Below are positions 4,971-5,931 of a stretch of 5,931 nt of DNA, one piece after another. The number at the start of each line of letters is the position of its first letter. Position 1 is the stretch's first letter. Position numbers and translations under genes: made by a program. The notes under the pieces were generated by a model. The model made no database searches. It worked only from the letters and a program-made list of their open reading frames with translations, and was not told the DNA's origin. Location of the stretch: contig JASIEW010000081.1 in the NCBI GenBank assembly GCA_030045755.1, positions 1 to 5,931 of the forward strand, in the 5' to 3' direction. Source of the DNA: Nitrososphaerales archaeon. GTDB taxonomy: Archaea; Thermoproteota; Nitrososphaeria; Nitrososphaerales; UBA183.

Positions 4971-5931
4971 TCAGTAAGGGAGCCCGAGCGACTGCGAAAC
5001 GGGCTTCGAGAGGGCCCCAAGTGCCTTCACCCGCTCCCGAATGAACTGCCGCCCCAGCCCTAGGCTTCCCTCTCCGGGCGGAGAGGTCTCCGGCAGACCT
5101 TGGACGAGCTCCCTGTAGCTAGGTCCGAGGACTTGGAGGACGGTCTGCACCAGACTATAGCAGTCCAAGCTCTCCAGGAGGTCGTCGCCGTCGTTCGAAA
5201 GTCTCGTCAGCGAAATCTTCTTGCTCGCCAGCTCCTCGAGCTCACCGACCAGTTCCTTCACGGCCGACTTGACAGTCTTCAGGTCGACGTACCCGCTCAG
5301 AGAGGCGTCGTTCATCACGTTCACCGACTGTGTCTGGTCGCTGTATTCGAGGCCCACGAACGCGTCTTCGTCGTTCCCCGACGTCACGAGCTTGATTCTG
5401 GACCCGTTTCCGGCTTTGGCGAAGGTCGCGTGCAGCTTTCCTCCCGATTCCTCCGCTTCGGAGAGGACATACTGGTCCAGCCTCTCGAACCCTGGCACCC
5501 TCCCCTTCAGGATTGTCTTCGCGAACCTGATTGGGACCCTGATCTCGTAGCCCAAACGGGACAGCGTCAGCTCCTGATGGAACGTATTGGAGTTCTGAGC
5601 GGACAGGACGAACTCGTACTTCATCCCTCCCTCGCACTCTTGGATGGACCTCGCCTCGTACATGCCGTCCACCAGATTCACGCGGACGACCCTCTCTGCT
5701 ATCGGAATGGGGTCGTTAGCCAGGTACGCCTCTAAGCTCTTCAGGGCCTTGTCACGCTCGCTCTCCGCAGTCTTCCTCTGTTTCTCAACCAGCTCTCTGG
5801 TCTTTTGCTCGAGCTTGTCTCTCGCCTGCTGCTTCGCGGTCTCCAAGAACTCTCCGAGCTGCGTTGAGAGCTCCCTCACCGGGCTCTCGGGCTCCTCCCT
5901 CATGGACGAGATGAGGCTCGAGATCTCCTCG
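4971..5931 (-). CDS. Hypothetical protein with N-terminal coiled coil (probably partial at the window edge)
   Basis: I do not recognise this protein. From the ATG at 5903 it has 310 residues, but the frame stays open to the right edge, and that ATG has no Shine-Dalgarno or TATA signal, so the true start may lie outside. Residues ~11-60 are a charged helix rich in K, E, Q and R (for example KQQARDKLEQKTRELVEKQR), likely a coiled coil. The middle (~65-205) alternates hydrophobic and polar residues like a beta-rich domain, with YEIRVPIRF and SRIKLVTSG. Residues ~208-262 are again helical (KTVKSAVKELVGELEELASKK). The tail (~270-310) is Gly/Pro/Leu-rich. There is no membrane helix or signal peptide, and only two cysteines. 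It converges on the mntR-like gene with 49 bases between stops. Long frames on both strands inside it (5100-5735, 5242-5637) are shadows. Confidence 0.75.
   Translation of the reverse strand, partial: EEISSLISSMREEPESPVRELSTQLGEFLETAKQQARDKLEQKTRELVEKQRKTAESERDKALKSLEAYLANDPIPIAERVVRVNLVDGMYEARSIQECEGGMKYEFVLSAQNSNTFHQELTLSRLGYEIRVPIRFAKTILKGRVPGFERLDQYVLSEAEESGGKLHATFAKAGNGSRIKLVTSGNDEDAFVGLEYSDQTQSVNVMNDASLSGYVDLKTVKSAVKELVGELEELASKKISLTRLSNDGDDLLESLDCYSLVQTVLQVLGPSYRELVQGLPETSPPGEGSLGLGRQFIRERVKALGALSKPVSQSLGLPY

Noticed and set aside
5100..5735. 211-residue plus-strand frame inside the coiled-coil gene
   Set aside because: It is a Leu/Val/Gln-rich antisense shadow; the minus-strand frame has coherent coiled-coil and beta patterns.

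Overview
The window looks like chromosomal DNA from an uncultured, high-G+C archaeon. Several genes have a TATA-like box 25-30 bases upstream of the start codon and no Shine-Dalgarno sequence, the usual sign of leaderless archaeal transcripts. GTG and TTG starts are common, arginine is often coded by AGG/AGA, and small winged-helix regulators are present. I cannot fix the phylum from these bases; Nitrososphaeria-like or Thermoplasmata-like lineages are guesses.

Layout. Positions 1-1902 (+) hold a transport operon: the 3' end of a DrrA-type ABC ATPase, its ABC-2 (DrrB-like) permease and a DUF998 six-helix membrane protein. A leaderless promoter then drives a YbjQ/UPF0145 protein (1949-2314, +). 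Converging on it is a very small winged-helix protein with cysteine clusters at both ends (2384-2620, -). About 100 bp of divergent promoter DNA (2621-2723) separates that regulator from a rightward group: an NTF2/SnoaL-like protein (2724-3110), a GNAT acetyltransferase (3150-3686) and a short CDF-like cation transporter (3670-4434). A DtxR/MntR-type metalloregulator with its own promoter follows (4487-4921). The right edge (4971-5931, -) is an unrecognised coiled-coil protein that probably runs off the window. No gene-free stretch exceeds 300 bases.

The most interesting part is the middle. The CDF-like transporter carries an N-terminal segment of about 50 residues with ten cysteines in 28 residues, resembling metallothionein, and no usable start codon would exclude it. 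The MntR-like gene next door has all six manganese-site ligands of the B. subtilis family. The 78-residue winged-helix protein with a CxCxxCx4C head and a CC tail, and the YbjQ protein (whose Pfam family is named putative heavy-metal-binding), lie within 2.5 kb. I infer a metal or redox handling neighbourhood. The link between transporter and MntR rests on adjacency; the link to the other two is weaker.

No tRNA, rRNA, CRISPR array, insertion sequence or origin was recognised.
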